64,000 nucleotides of DNA, taken from assembly GCF_900182955.1 (NCBI RefSeq), contig NZ_FXUL01000003.1:283487-347486 (forward strand). The letters are read 5' to 3'. The DNA comes from Noviherbaspirillum suwonense (GTDB taxonomy: Bacteria > Pseudomonadota > Gammaproteobacteria > Burkholderiales > Burkholderiaceae_D). A program made the position numbers and the translations under genes. The notes under the pieces were generated by a model, which had not been told where the DNA came from, ran no database searches, and saw nothing but the letters and a program-made list of their open reading frames with translations. Position 1 is the first letter of the stretch. Each line of letters starts with the position of its first letter. Of this stretch, positions 39,661-49,104 are shown piece by piece.

Positions 39661-40392
39661 TCAGCCCGGCGCATGCGCCTCGTGCAGCCTGTGCAGGGTG
39701 ATCTTGCGCACCTCGAGCTTGCTCAGCTGGATGTGCGAGCGGAGCAGCAGCGAGGCTTCCGCGAATTTCTTGCGCAGCAGGAATTGCAGGATCTTTGCGT
39801 GTTCCTGGTAGGTCGCGTCGATGCGGGCAGTTTGGGTGAAATCGAGGCGGCGGATGACGCGGATCTTTTCGGTCAGGTCGGTGTGCACGCGGGTCATTTC
39901 GCCGTTGGCGGCGGCACTGACCAGGGTGGTATGGAAGCTTTCATCGAGGCATGCGACTGTGCGTCCATCCTTTTCGCGTTCGTTTTTCGGGACCAGCCAG
40001 ATGTCCTTGAGCTTCAATAATTTTTCCGGCTGGTCCGGCATCTGGCAGATGCGTTCCATCGCTGCGGTCTCCAATACGATCCTAAGATCGTACAGGTCGT
40101 CGAAGTAGGCGAAGTCGAGCTTGCGCACGCGCCAGCCGCGCCGGAAACCCACTTCCAGGAAGCCGTCGCGCTGCAGCCGGTAGAGCGCATCGCGCATCGG
40201 CGTGCGGGAAACGTCATACCGCGCAGCCATTTCCGTCTCGGTGAAATGGTCGCCCGGCAGCAGGCGGAATTCGAAGATGTCTTCCTTGAAGCGGGCATAC
40301 ACCTGCTCGGCAAGCGGGTTGGCGGGATTATGCGTCATGGCGTTTGCGTTGGTTGCGGTCAGCGGCAATCGTATCGAAGATGATTCAGTCAT
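39661..40392 (-). CDS. GntR-family transcriptional regulator (FadR/FCD subgroup)
   Basis: 243 residues. The winged helix is PLAEQVYARFKEDIFEFRLLPG with recognition helix ARYDVSRTPMRDALYRLQRDG, followed by an all-helical FCD effector domain (LDESFHTTLVSAAANGEM). It is the last gene of the nitrogen-scavenging operon, 165 bp after the ATPase gene. It probably senses an intermediate of the operon; the candidate operator is the palindrome at 49055. Starts at 40392 or 40338 are both possible; no ribosome site decides. Confidence 0.87.
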   Translation of the reverse strand: MTESSSIRLPLTATNANAMTHNPANPLAEQVYARFKEDIFEFRLLPGDHFTETEMAARYDVSRTPMRDALYRLQRDGFLEVGFRRGWRVRKLDFAYFDDLYDLRIVLETAAMERICQMPDQPEKLLKLKDIWLVPKNEREKDGRTVACLDESFHTTLVSAAANGEMTRVHTDLTEKIRVIRRLDFTQTARIDATYQEHAKILQFLLRKKFAEASLLLRSHIQLSKLEVRKITLHRLHEAHAPG

Positions 40393-40557
40393 CAGATTAC
40401 ACGCAGATGGGCCGCAACGATGCGCCGGCGCGCTTGCGCCGCCATCCGGTCGCGGGCATCGGGCCTCGCCAGGCGCCCGGCAGCGCGACGCCGGCGCAGA
40501 GCGCGGCAGGGAAGCAGTCGCCATGCCAGGCCGGCATCGGAACGCGCCCGTGCGGCC

Positions 40558-42117
40558 TCATGCGGCTTCCTTCAATCCGGCTTTCGCCGCTGTGCCCGCG
40601 ACCGCGTGGCCGGCCATGTGGCGGCCCAGCGTCGCCCTGTCGCTGCTGCCCGCATCCGATGCATGCACGATCGCGCCGTTGGCCATCACCACGATGCGAT
40701 CCGCAAGCTCCAGCAGTTCGTCGAGGTCCTCGCTGACCAGCAGCACGGCGGCGCCCTGTTCGCGCGCGGCCACGATGCGCGCATGGATATCCGCCACCGC
40801 CGCGAAATCGAGGCCGAACACCGGGTTGGCGGCGATCAGCACCGTGACCGACTCGGCCAGTTCGCGCGCCAGCACCGCGCGCTGGACGTTGCCGCCGGAG
40901 AGGGTGCCGATCGGGCGGTCCGGCGCCGCCGGCTTCACGTTGAATGCGGCAATCAGCTTGTCGGCGCGCTCGCGCATGGCCGCCCGGTTGATGCGCCATC
41001 CGGGCAGGCGCAGCGCTGCGCTGTCGAAGTCGCGCAGGGCCATGTTCTCGGCGACGCTCATTCCCGCAATGCAGGCGTTGTGCAGCGGTTCTTCGGGCAG
41101 GCAAAAGACTTTCTGCGCCTGCATCTCGGCGCGCGTCGCCCGGTACGGCGCGCCATTGACCACGATCGCGCCGCTGGTGGCCTTGCGCTGGCCCAGCAGG
41201 GCTTCCACCAGCTCCTTCTGGCCATTGCCCGAAATGCCGGCGATGCCAACGATCTCGCCGCGCCTGACCTGGAGCGACAGGCCGCCGACCGCCTCGGTCC
41301 CGCGGTCGCTGCCAACGCACAGCTTCTGCACGTCCAGCCCGACCGGCGCGTCCGTCGCCACCGGCTTGCGGGCCGCGCCGGCGACGACGACGCGTCCCTG
41401 GCCCATCATCCAGGCCGCCAGTTCATCCGGCGACGTGTCGGCGACCCTGGCCTGGCCGGCCATGCGGCCCTTGCGCAGCACCGTGACGTCGTCGGCGAAG
41501 GCGGTAACTTCCTGGAACTTGTGAGTGATCATCAGCACCGTCAGCGCATCCCGATGCGCAAGGTCGCGCACCAGGCCCAGCACTTCCTCCGCCTCCTGCG
41601 GCGTCAGCACCGAGGTCGGCTCGTCGAGTATCAGGAAGCGGCGCTGCAGGTAGAGCTGCTTGAGCAGCTCCAGCTTCTGTTTTTCGCCGGCGGACAGGCC
41701 GCTGACCATGCTGCCCAGCGCCAGCCGGAACGGCATCGTATCCATGAATGCCTCCAGCGCCGCGCGTTCCTTTTTCCAGGAGATGCGCCACGGCAGGTGG
41801 CCGCGCGCCAGCAGCAGGTTTTCCGCGACGGTCAGGCCGGGCGCCAGCGTGAAATGCTGGTACACCATGCCGATGCCCAGCGCATGGGCGTCGCGCGGGC
41901 TGCCGATCGCGCACTCGCGGCCGTCGAGGAGGATGGCGCCCTGGTCGAGCGGGCTGTAGCCGATCAGGCCCTTGACCAGCGTGCTTTTGCCGGCGCCGTT
42001 TTCGCCCAGCAGCGCATGCACGGTGCCGGCCGCGACCTTGATCGATACGTCATCGAGCGCGCGGAAACTGCCGAAGGACTTGCCGGCGCCGATCGTGGCC
42101 AGGCTGAGCGCAGCCAT
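40558..42117 (-). CDS. ABC transporter ATP-binding protein (BMP-type, nucleoside-like importer)
   Basis: 519 residues with two fused ABC domains. Domain 1: Walker A GENGAGKST, MVYQHFTL, signature LSAGEKQKLELLKQLY, Walker B LILDEPTS. Domain 2: the usual degenerate Walker A GISGNGQKEL, signature LSGGNVQRAVLAREL. This architecture belongs to BmpA-dependent importers (YufNOPQ, NupA type) that move nucleosides or similar small ring compounds. It starts one base after the biuret-type hydrolase stop and works with the two permeases and the binding protein upstream. Confidence 0.93.
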   Translation of the reverse strand: MAALSLATIGAGKSFGSFRALDDVSIKVAAGTVHALLGENGAGKSTLVKGLIGYSPLDQGAILLDGRECAIGSPRDAHALGIGMVYQHFTLAPGLTVAENLLLARGHLPWRISWKKERAALEAFMDTMPFRLALGSMVSGLSAGEKQKLELLKQLYLQRRFLILDEPTSVLTPQEAEEVLGLVRDLAHRDALTVLMITHKFQEVTAFADDVTVLRKGRMAGQARVADTSPDELAAWMMGQGRVVVAGAARKPVATDAPVGLDVQKLCVGSDRGTEAVGGLSLQVRRGEIVGIAGISGNGQKELVEALLGQRKATSGAIVVNGAPYRATRAEMQAQKVFCLPEEPLHNACIAGMSVAENMALRDFDSAALRLPGWRINRAAMRERADKLIAAFNVKPAAPDRPIGTLSGGNVQRAVLARELAESVTVLIAANPVFGLDFAAVADIHARIVAAREQGAAVLLVSEDLDELLELADRIVVMANGAIVHASDAGSSDRATLGRHMAGHAVAGTAAKAGLKEAA

Positions 42118-42118
42118 G

Positions 42119-42814
42119 TCAGTTCTCCCTGTCCAGCACGGCCAGCAGCTGCGGCCCCGTGGCCACGGCGCCGAAGACGCCGCCCTGCATCTTGATCATC
42201 TCGATCGCGGCCAGGTGGTTGCGTTTGTCGGTCGCGCCGCAGCAGTCGGCCAGCAGCAGGCATTCATAGCCGCGGTCGTTGGCGTCGCGCATCGTGGTGT
42301 GCACGCAGACGTCGGTCGTAATGCCAGTCAATATCAGGTTGCGGATGCCGCGCGTGCGCAGCACCATGTCGAGGTCGGTCGCGTAGAACGAGCCCTTGCC
42401 CGGCTTGTCGATGATGACCTCGCCCGGCAGCGGCGCGAGTTCGTCGATGATTTCCCAGCCGGGTTCGCCGCGCACCAGGATTTTCCCGCAAGGCCCGTCG
42501 TCGCCGATGCCGGCGCCGATGCGCTGCGACCGCCAGCGCTTGTTGGCCGGCAGGTCCGACAGGTCGAGACGATGGCCTTCGCGGGTATGGATGACGTGGA
42601 AGCCGCCGGCGCGCATGGCCTGCAGCACGGCCTTGATCGGCGCGATCGGCGCGCGGGTCAGCGACAGGTCGTAGCCCATCTTGTCGACATAGCCGCCGAC
42701 GCCGCAAAAGTCGGTCTGCATGTCGATGATGACCAGAGCGGTGTTGGCCGGCGTGAGCGCGCCATCAAAGGGCCACGGGTAGGGATCGGCGTCGAGGTGG
42801 CGTTGCGTGATCAT
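42119..42814 (-). CDS. Biuret/triuret-type cysteine hydrolase (isochorismatase-like fold)
   Basis: 231 residues. The triad D31 ([12 protein letters not shown]), K137 ([11 protein letters not shown]) and C170 (GITTDVCV) fits the D36-K142-C175 triad recalled for Rhizobium biuret hydrolase at a constant offset of five. The region [20 protein letters not shown] is also typical. It should remove ammonia from biuret (giving allophanate) or from triuret (giving biuret); sequence alone does not separate BiuH from TrtA. GAGG before ATG 42814 excludes a longer frame from 42871. It lies 7 bp after the formamidase gene. Confidence 0.78.
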   Translation of the reverse strand: MITQRHLDADPYPWPFDGALTPANTALVIIDMQTDFCGVGGYVDKMGYDLSLTRAPIAPIKAVLQAMRAGGFHVIHTREGHRLDLSDLPANKRWRSQRIGAGIGDDGPCGKILVRGEPGWEIIDELAPLPGEVIIDKPGKGSFYATDLDMVLRTRGIRNLILTGITTDVCVHTTMRDANDRGYECLLLADCCGATDKRNHLAAIEMIKMQGGVFGAVATGPQLLAVLDREN

Positions 42815-42821
42815 GCCGGCC

Positions 42822-43814
42822 TCACGCCTTGTAGCGCCGCGTCGGCGGCGCAAAGCCGCAGGAGCTGCCATCGGTATGGACGACCTCGTCTTCCCACGGC
42901 AAGCGGTAGCGGCCTTCCATCAGGTCCTGCATGTAGGTGTACGGGCAATCCTGCGCGCCGCCCTTGACCGCGACATAGGCGCGGTGGCCGAACTGGTAGA
43001 TATTGTTTTCCACGCCCCAGTGCTTGCGCGCTTCGCGCACCAGGTCCGGCCTGAGCTCGCAGCCGATGATCTCGTCGACGCGGTTGCCGCCTTCGACCAT
43101 GACCGTGCCGTCGAAGTTGACGAACATGCCTTCGCCCATCGAATCGAAGGTGCCGTCGGAGCCGCACATGCAGACGCTGGCGGTCTGCATCAGGTTGCAG
43201 AAGGCGTTGGCCTGGTTGGTGATCTTCCACGAGTGGCGTATCGGCGCCGTGTAGCCGGCCGTGCGGATCATGATTTCCGCGCCCTTGTAGGCGCATTCGC
43301 GGGCCATTTCCGGGAACATGCCGTCATGGCAGATGATCAGCGCGAGCTTGCTGCCGTTCGGCCCGTCGCAGACCGGAATGCCGAGGTCGCCCGGCTCCCA
43401 CGGCTCGACCGGCACCCAGGGATGCAGCTTGCGGTAATACAGCGCGGTCTGGCCCTTGTCGTCGATGATCAGGCCGCTGTTGTACGGATTGCCATCGGGG
43501 TTGAACTCCATGATCGAGAAGCAGCCCCAGATCCGGTGCTCGACGCATGCGGCGCGGAAGGCGGCGACTTCGGGCCCGTCGAGCGAGCACATGATGTCCG
43601 GGCTGGTGTCCATCGACAGGCCGTGCAGCGAATACTCGGGAAAGACGATCAGGTCCATGCCCGGGTTGTTGCGGCGCGCCTTGCCGACCATGGCGACGAT
43701 CTTCTGGGTCTGTGTCCATATTGCTTCTCGCGTGCGCGGGTCCGGCAGCTGCAGCTGCGCCAGGCCGATGACGACGCCGTTGGGAGATTTGTTCAGGCCG
43801 CCTAATCCGGACAT
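42822..43814 (-). CDS. amiF: Formamidase of the nitrilase superfamily (AmiF-like)
   Basis: 330 residues, close to the 334 of Helicobacter AmiF. Catalytic Glu60 ([11 protein letters not shown]), Lys129 ([10 protein letters not shown]) and Cys162 ([13 protein letters not shown]) are in place. Family landmarks include [15 protein letters not shown] and [20 protein letters not shown]. It should hydrolyse formamide to formate and ammonia; another short amide cannot be excluded. AAAGGATG provides the ribosome site. Within a ureide operon it adds a third ammonia-releasing enzyme. Confidence 0.85.
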   Translation of the reverse strand: MSGLGGLNKSPNGVVIGLAQLQLPDPRTREAIWTQTQKIVAMVGKARRNNPGMDLIVFPEYSLHGLSMDTSPDIMCSLDGPEVAAFRAACVEHRIWGCFSIMEFNPDGNPYNSGLIIDDKGQTALYYRKLHPWVPVEPWEPGDLGIPVCDGPNGSKLALIICHDGMFPEMARECAYKGAEIMIRTAGYTAPIRHSWKITNQANAFCNLMQTASVCMCGSDGTFDSMGEGMFVNFDGTVMVEGGNRVDEIIGCELRPDLVREARKHWGVENNIYQFGHRAYVAVKGGAQDCPYTYMQDLMEGRYRLPWEDEVVHTDGSSCGFAPPTRRYKA

Positions 43815-43852
43815 GGGTGCATCCTTTCAATAAAATGGTAAGAAGATTGACG

Positions 43853-44785
43853 TCAGCGCGTCAGGCTCAGCTCGCCGGGCGCGCCGCTCAGGGTGCGGTC
43901 GGGGCGGCAGGTGAAGATCATGATTGCCAGCGTCAGGACGTATGGCGCGGCGTTGAAAAGGTAATAACCCGAGCTGACGCCCAGCGATTGCAGCGCCGGC
44001 CCGAGCGCGCCGGCGGCGCCGAAGATCAATGCGGCCAGCAGGCAGCGCAGCGGTTGCCAGCGCGCGAAGATCACCAGCGCCACCGCCATCAGCCCCTGGC
44101 CGCTGGACAAGCCTTCATTCCAGCTGCCTGGATAGTAGAGCGACAGATACGCGCCGCCCACCGCGGCCAGGAAGCCGCCGGCGCTCGTTGCCGCGACCCG
44201 GATCGGCGTGAGACGGTAGCCGAGCGCGCGCGCGGTTTCGGCATGGTCGCCGACCAGCCGCAGCGCCAGGCCCCAGCGCGTGCTCGCCATACCCCAGTGC
44301 AGCAGCGCGGCAAGCAGCACGCCGGCAAGGAACAGCCCGTTGATCTGCAGCGCATTGCGCAGCTGCGCATTGGCGCTCCATTCGCCGAGCGCAATCGCCG
44401 GCAGCATCGGCGCCTGCGGCTGGATGAACGGCTTGCCAAGGTAGAACGCGATGCCCAGCCCGAACAGCATCAGCGCGATGCCGAATGCAATGTCGTTGAC
44501 GCGGGGCAGCGAGCAGATCAGTCCGTGCAGCGCGCCCAGCACCAGGCCCGACAGGCCCGCGCCCAGCACGCCCAGCCATGCCGAGCCGGTCATCAGCGAG
44601 ACCGCATAGCCTGTCATGGCGCCGCAGACCAGGATGCCTTCCAGCCCGAGGTTGACGCGGCCGGCCTTCTCGGTCAGGCATTCGCCGAGGCTGACGAACA
44701 GGAAGGGCGTGCCCACGCGGATGGCGCCGGCGAACAGCGCCAGCAGCAGCGCGCCGAAGTCGAAAGCGGTATCGGGACTAGGCAT
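43853..44785 (-). CDS. BMP-type ABC transporter permease 1
   Basis: 310 residues, about eight to ten hydrophobic helices; contains LGECLTEKAGRVNLGLEGIL, the EAA-like signature of the nucleoside permease family. GGAG six bases upstream fixes ATG 44785 over a TTG at 44797. The start overlaps the stop of permease 2 by 8 bp. Confidence 0.92.
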   Translation of the reverse strand: MPSPDTAFDFGALLLALFAGAIRVGTPFLFVSLGECLTEKAGRVNLGLEGILVCGAMTGYAVSLMTGSAWLGVLGAGLSGLVLGALHGLICSLPRVNDIAFGIALMLFGLGIAFYLGKPFIQPQAPMLPAIALGEWSANAQLRNALQINGLFLAGVLLAALLHWGMASTRWGLALRLVGDHAETARALGYRLTPIRVAATSAGGFLAAVGGAYLSLYYPGSWNEGLSSGQGLMAVALVIFARWQPLRCLLAALIFGAAGALGPALQSLGVSSGYYLFNAAPYVLTLAIMIFTCRPDRTLSGAPGELSLTR

Positions 44786-45872
44786 GCGCGGCTCCAAGAT
44801 CAGTACGCGGCGTGGTGATACGCAGCCGCCATGTCGCCAGGCGCCCGGTGATGGTTTCCCACGCCAGCAGGTTGATGAACAGCAGGCCCTGCAGCACCAG
44901 CGTCGTCGCGTCGGGCAGGTCCAGCCTGCGCTGCAGCAGGCTGCCGCTGGATTCGATGCCGCCGATCAGCAGCGCGCAGGCAATGATCGCCAGCGGATTC
45001 TGGCGCGCGGCGAATGCGACGAGAATGCCGCTGTAGCCATAGCCGGCAATCAGCGCGCTGTTGGCGCTGCCGTGGACCGCGGCGATTTCCATCATGCCGG
45101 CCAGGCCCGCCGCCGCGCCGCCGAGCAGGCAGGCGATGACGACGATCCGGTTCACCGGCAGGCCGACCAGCCTTGCGGCCCGCACGTTGCCGCCGACGAC
45201 CGACATCGAAAAGCCGAACACGCCATGGCGCACCAGGCCGTAGGCGGCGATGCAGGCGGCGACGCCCCAGAACAAGCCCCAGTGCACGTTCAGGCCCGGC
45301 ATGGCGCCGATCAGGTAGTCAGTTGGGACAGGCACCGTCGAGGGCTTGTTCAGGCTCGCGGGATCGCGCAGCGGGCCTTCGACCAGGTGCCGGAAAACGG
45401 CGATCGCAATATACGAAAGCAGCAGGCTGCCTATCGTCTCGTTGACGCCGCGCACCTGGCGCAGCCATCCGGCCAGCGCGATCCACAGCCCGCCCGCCGC
45501 GCTCGCGGCAAGCGCCATCAGGACCAGGCCGGCGATCGAGGGCAGGCCGGCAGGCAGGATGCCCGGCGTCAGTGCGGCGGCCAGGCCGCCCAGCGCCAGC
45601 GCGCCTTCGCCGCCGATGATGACCAGGCCGGCGCGGGCCGGCAAGGCCACGCACAGGGCGGTCAGCATCAGCGGCGCTGCGCGCTGCAGGGTGTTTTGCC
45701 AGGCAAAGCCCGACCCGAAGGCGCCGACGAAAATCAGGCGGCATGCCTCGAGCGCGGGTTTCCCCTGCAGGAAAAGAAACAGCACGAACATCAGCAACGC
45801 CCCGGCCAGCGCGCAGAGCGTCGGGAGCGCCGGCAGCATCCTCGACGTCAGTCGTTCGAAAATTGCACGCAT
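44778..45872 (-). CDS. BMP-type ABC transporter permease 2
   Basis: 364 residues with about nine to ten hydrophobic helices. Conserved patches include GLVIIGGEGALALGG and VRGVNETIGSLLLSYIAI, typical of the larger partner in BMP-dependent importers. It follows the binding protein by 107 bp, within one operon, and pairs with permease 1 in the inner membrane. Confidence 0.92.
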   Translation of the reverse strand: MRAIFERLTSRMLPALPTLCALAGALLMFVLFLFLQGKPALEACRLIFVGAFGSGFAWQNTLQRAAPLMLTALCVALPARAGLVIIGGEGALALGGLAAALTPGILPAGLPSIAGLVLMALAASAAGGLWIALAGWLRQVRGVNETIGSLLLSYIAIAVFRHLVEGPLRDPASLNKPSTVPVPTDYLIGAMPGLNVHWGLFWGVAACIAAYGLVRHGVFGFSMSVVGGNVRAARLVGLPVNRIVVIACLLGGAAAGLAGMMEIAAVHGSANSALIAGYGYSGILVAFAARQNPLAIIACALLIGGIESSGSLLQRRLDLPDATTLVLQGLLFINLLAWETITGRLATWRLRITTPRTDLGAAHA

Positions 45873-45979
45873 GGCTATCCTGAAATGAGATGAATTGACA
45901 TTGCCTGATCAAGGTTGGGTTGCCAGCCGCCGGGCTGCGCGATCCGCCACCGCGGACCGCGCAGCTCGCCGGCCAGGCG

Positions 45980-47089
45980 CTATACCTGGCCGATAACGCC
46001 GGCGACGAGGTAATTCATCGACTCGAGTTCGATGGCGGTCTGCTCATGCACGGTCCCGGCAGGTATCACGATGCCGCCCTTGTTGTCCTTCAGCGGTCCC
46101 TTGAAGATCGGGTACTGCCCGGCCACCATCTGCGTGCGGATGCTGTCGGCCTTGGTCTTGGCGGCGGCCGTGTCGGGCGCGCCGTAGGGCGACATCTTGA
46201 CGAAGCCTTCCTTCAGGCCGCCGCGCAGGAAGTTGATCATCGGCTTGTTTTCCTGCGCTGCCTTGACCAGCGTGGTGTACGGCGTCTGCCAGTCCCATTC
46301 GGCGCCGGTCAGGTAGCCCTTGGGCGCCAGCTTGGCCTGGCTCGCGTGGTAGCCGCAGCTCATCACGCCGCGCTTTTCCGCGGTCTCGACGACCACCTTG
46401 GGGCCGTCGACATGGCAGGTCAGCACGTCGGCGCCCTGGTCGATCAGGCTGTTCGCCGCCTCGGCTTCCTTGACCGGCAGCGACCAGTCGCCAGTGAAGA
46501 TCACGCGCGTGGTGATCGACGGGTCGACCGATTGCGCGCCCAGCGTGAATGCATTGATGTTGCGCAGCACCTGCGGGATCGGCTTCGCCGCGACGAAGCC
46601 GAGCTTCTTGGTCTTGCTCATGTGGCCGGCCATCACGCCGTTGAGGTACTGGCATTCCTCGATGTAGCCGAAGAAGCTGCCGACGTTGGCCGGATGCTTG
46701 CCCTTGGTCCACAGGCCGCCGCAGTGGGCGAAACGCACCTTCGGGTATTTTTCCGCGACCTTCAGCACATGCGGCTCGAAATAGCCAAACGAGGTCGGGA
46801 AAATCAGGGTCGCACCATCCTGTTCGATCATCGCTTCCATGGTCTTTTGAACGGCCACGGTTTCCGGCACTTTTTCTTCCTCGATGACCTTGATGCCCGC
46901 CATTTTCTTGATGACGGCCGCGGCCTGCGCATGCGCCTGGTTGTAGCCGAAGTCGTCGCGCGGGCCGACATAGATGAAGCCCACCGTCATTTTTTCGCCG
47001 GCCGCCTGCGCCAGCCCGAACGGCAGCGCGCTGCCGAGCGCGGCGGCGCCGGTCGTTTTCAGAAAATCGCGGCGATTGAATTTGTTCAT
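45980..47089 (-). CDS. BMP-family substrate-binding protein of the ABC importer
   Basis: 369 residues. The N-terminus has a Tat signal, NRRDFLKTTGAAALGSALPF. The mature part has the BMP fold: MTVGFIYVGPRDDFGYNQAH, VGSFFGYIEECQYLNGVMAG, DVLTCHVDGPKVV. BMP proteins bind nucleosides, purines or related ring and ureide compounds. Given the hydrolases in the operon, biuret, triuret or a ureide ring is the likely ligand; this is inference. CAAGGA precedes the ATG. Confidence 0.92.
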   Translation of the reverse strand: MNKFNRRDFLKTTGAAALGSALPFGLAQAAGEKMTVGFIYVGPRDDFGYNQAHAQAAAVIKKMAGIKVIEEEKVPETVAVQKTMEAMIEQDGATLIFPTSFGYFEPHVLKVAEKYPKVRFAHCGGLWTKGKHPANVGSFFGYIEECQYLNGVMAGHMSKTKKLGFVAAKPIPQVLRNINAFTLGAQSVDPSITTRVIFTGDWSLPVKEAEAANSLIDQGADVLTCHVDGPKVVVETAEKRGVMSCGYHASQAKLAPKGYLTGAEWDWQTPYTTLVKAAQENKPMINFLRGGLKEGFVKMSPYGAPDTAAAKTKADSIRTQMVAGQYPIFKGPLKDNKGGIVIPAGTVHEQTAIELESMNYLVAGVIGQV

Positions 47090-47227
47090 GTCACAGTCCT
47101 TGCAGTAAGAAGATTGAAATGGGGTGGAGCGGCCGGCGGGAGGACGGGCCGGGACGGTTCCGGCCTTGTCCTTCCGGTTGTCCTTCCGCTTTTCCTGCTG
47201 GTTTTCCTTCTGTTGAACACGGTCGCT

Positions 47228-49045
47228 TCACCGGCTTGCCAGGTAGGCGCGCCAGCCGCCGTGCGCGCTGATGTCCTGCGCGCCGTCCAGCGCCGACGGC
47301 TCGCAGATGAAACCCTTCACGATCCGGCCGTCGGCAAGCTCGACCGAGCCGATGCCGAGCGGCGCCGGGACGTCGGCCACGAAGCTGCCGAAATGACGCA
47401 GCGGCAGTTCCCAGACCTCGACCGCGATCGCCATGCCGCCATTGGCAACCCGCGCCAGCCCGGGCTTGGGCGGCGTGGTGTCGGGCAGCGCATACAGCCG
47501 GTAGGCCGCCGCGGTGGCGGTCGACGCAGACTTGCGCGCGCCGCGTTCCAGCAATTGCCAGGCAAGCGGCTGGCCTTCGAGATGCGCGCCGACGACGGCG
47601 AGGCTGACGGTCGGCTCGTTGAACGGCAGCGGGTCGGCGGCAAGCGGCCGGACATCGTCCGGCGCCGCCGGTTTGCGCTCGCCAGGCGCAGCGCCGATGG
47701 CGATCGCCGCCGCGGCCAGCATATGGTCGGTCCCGCAGGCGCCGATCAGCGTGATGCCCGCAGGCAGGCCATCGGTGCGCGGCGAGGCAGGGATCGCCAA
47801 TGCCGCCTGGTCGAAGAAATTCACGAAATTGGTGTAATACCCGAGCTCGCTGTTGCGCCGCACCGGGTCGGCCGCGACCGCCGCGATTGTCGGCATCGTC
47901 GGCGCGGTCGGAACGACGAGCATGTCGATGGTCGCCATCGACCGTTCCGCCGAACGCCGGAGATCGGCCAGGCGATACTGCGCACGGAATGCGTCGACTG
48001 CATTGAACCGCGCTGCATTGCCGACGACATCGCGCACGACCGGGTCCATGGCTTCCGGCTGCTGGTCGAACAAATCGCCGATTGCCGCCCGGCGCTCCGC
48101 AACCCACGGTCCCTGGTACAGCAGGTTCGCCGCTTCCGCAAAGGGCGCAAACGGTATCGGCACGATCTCCACATTGGGCAGGGAAGCGATGCGCGCGATT
48201 TCCTTCGAAAATGCCGCTTCGGCCAGCGCATCGCCAAAAAATTCGAGCGCATCTGGAACGCCGATGCGGTAACCGCGCTGCCTGACGCCGGCCATGCTCA
48301 CCCGGCGGGAATACGGGTCCGCGTCATCGTAGGCGGCTGCGCACTGCAGCACGCGCCACGCATCGGGCACGGACGCGGCGAACACGGAGACGCAATCGAG
48401 GCTGCGGCACGCGGGCACCACGCCGCGCATGCTGACCAGGCCGCGGCTGGGCTTGAGCCCGACGATGCCGTTGAAGCCGGCAGGCACGCGCCCGGACCCC
48501 GCGGTATCGGTGCCCAGCGCAAAACTGACCAGTCGCAGCGCCACCGCCACCGCGGACCCGGAACTGGAGCCGCCCGATACATAGTCCATGTCCACGGCAT
48601 TGCGCACCGCGCCATAAGGTGAACGCGTGCCGACCAGGCCGGTGGCGAACTGGTCGAGGTTGGTCTTGCCGATCAGGATGGCGCCCGCCGCCTGCAGCCG
48701 CTCGACGACCTGCGCGGACGCGGCGGGCACATACGCGTAGGCCGGGCAGGCGGCCGTGGTGGCCATGGCCGCGACATCGATGTTGTCCTTGACGGCAAAC
48801 GGCAGTCCGAACAGCGGAAATTTTTCGAACACGTCCGCCGCATCAGCGTGCAAGGCCGCATCGAGCAATGCCGCCTGCGCCAGCAAGTCCGGGAGCGCCA
48901 CCCTGCCGATCCAGATTTCCGGACGCGCAGCCGCCTCGATCCGTTCGCAGATCTCGCGCATCAACGCGCTGGGCAGCAATTCCCCGCTGCGGTAGCGCCG
49001 GCGAAGGGTGCTGAATGACAGGTCGGGAGGTTCAGGCAACAACAT
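47228..49045 (-). CDS. atzF: Allophanate hydrolase (AtzF type)
   Basis: 605 residues, the AtzF length. The amidase-signature domain has K86 (FAVKDNID), cis-Ser160 (SGGSSSGS) and nucleophile Ser184 (TDTAGSGR). The C-terminal allophanate hydrolase domain (about 480-605) contains AVVGAHLEGQPLAWQL and DISAHGGWRAYL. It converts allophanate to ammonia and carbon dioxide, and completes biuret breakdown. No biotin-dependent urea carboxylase is nearby, so the allophanate probably comes from the biuret-type hydrolase. It is the first gene of the operon, with a sigma-54-type promoter 35 bp upstream. Confidence 0.92.
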   Translation of the reverse strand: MLLPEPPDLSFSTLRRRYRSGELLPSALMREICERIEAAARPEIWIGRVALPDLLAQAALLDAALHADAADVFEKFPLFGLPFAVKDNIDVAAMATTAACPAYAYVPAASAQVVERLQAAGAILIGKTNLDQFATGLVGTRSPYGAVRNAVDMDYVSGGSSSGSAVAVALRLVSFALGTDTAGSGRVPAGFNGIVGLKPSRGLVSMRGVVPACRSLDCVSVFAASVPDAWRVLQCAAAYDDADPYSRRVSMAGVRQRGYRIGVPDALEFFGDALAEAAFSKEIARIASLPNVEIVPIPFAPFAEAANLLYQGPWVAERRAAIGDLFDQQPEAMDPVVRDVVGNAARFNAVDAFRAQYRLADLRRSAERSMATIDMLVVPTAPTMPTIAAVAADPVRRNSELGYYTNFVNFFDQAALAIPASPRTDGLPAGITLIGACGTDHMLAAAAIAIGAAPGERKPAAPDDVRPLAADPLPFNEPTVSLAVVGAHLEGQPLAWQLLERGARKSASTATAAAYRLYALPDTTPPKPGLARVANGGMAIAVEVWELPLRHFGSFVADVPAPLGIGSVELADGRIVKGFICEPSALDGAQDISAHGGWRAYLASR

Positions 49046-49054
49046 GTGTTCAAT

Positions 49055-49066
49055 CTTGGATACAAG
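49055..49066. promoter_or_regulatory. Palindrome CTTGGATACAAG, candidate GntR operator
   Basis: Half sites CTTG and CAAG around a GATA centre resemble the TTGTATACAA-type sites of FadR-subfamily GntR regulators. It covers about +3 to +15 of the predicted transcript from the sigma-54 promoter. The regulator at 39661 is the obvious candidate binder. Confidence 0.45.
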
Positions 49067-49079
49067 TTGGTTTTTATCT

Positions 49080-49095
49080 AGCAAAGGGCATGCCA
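49080..49095 (-). promoter_or_regulatory. Sigma-54 promoter of the allophanate/biuret operon
   Basis: On the minus strand TGGCATGCCCTTTGCT: GG-N10-GC with TGGCA and TTGCT intact. Predicted start about 49069, 24 bp before the atzF ATG. An IHF-like site AATCATATAGTTA (49134-49146, one mismatch to WATCAANNNNTTR) lies about 45 bp upstream. TGCACCA (49246-49252) and CGCACCA (49217-49223) are possible NtrC half-sites. Confidence 0.7.
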
Positions 49096-49104
49096 CTGGG
49101 CGAA

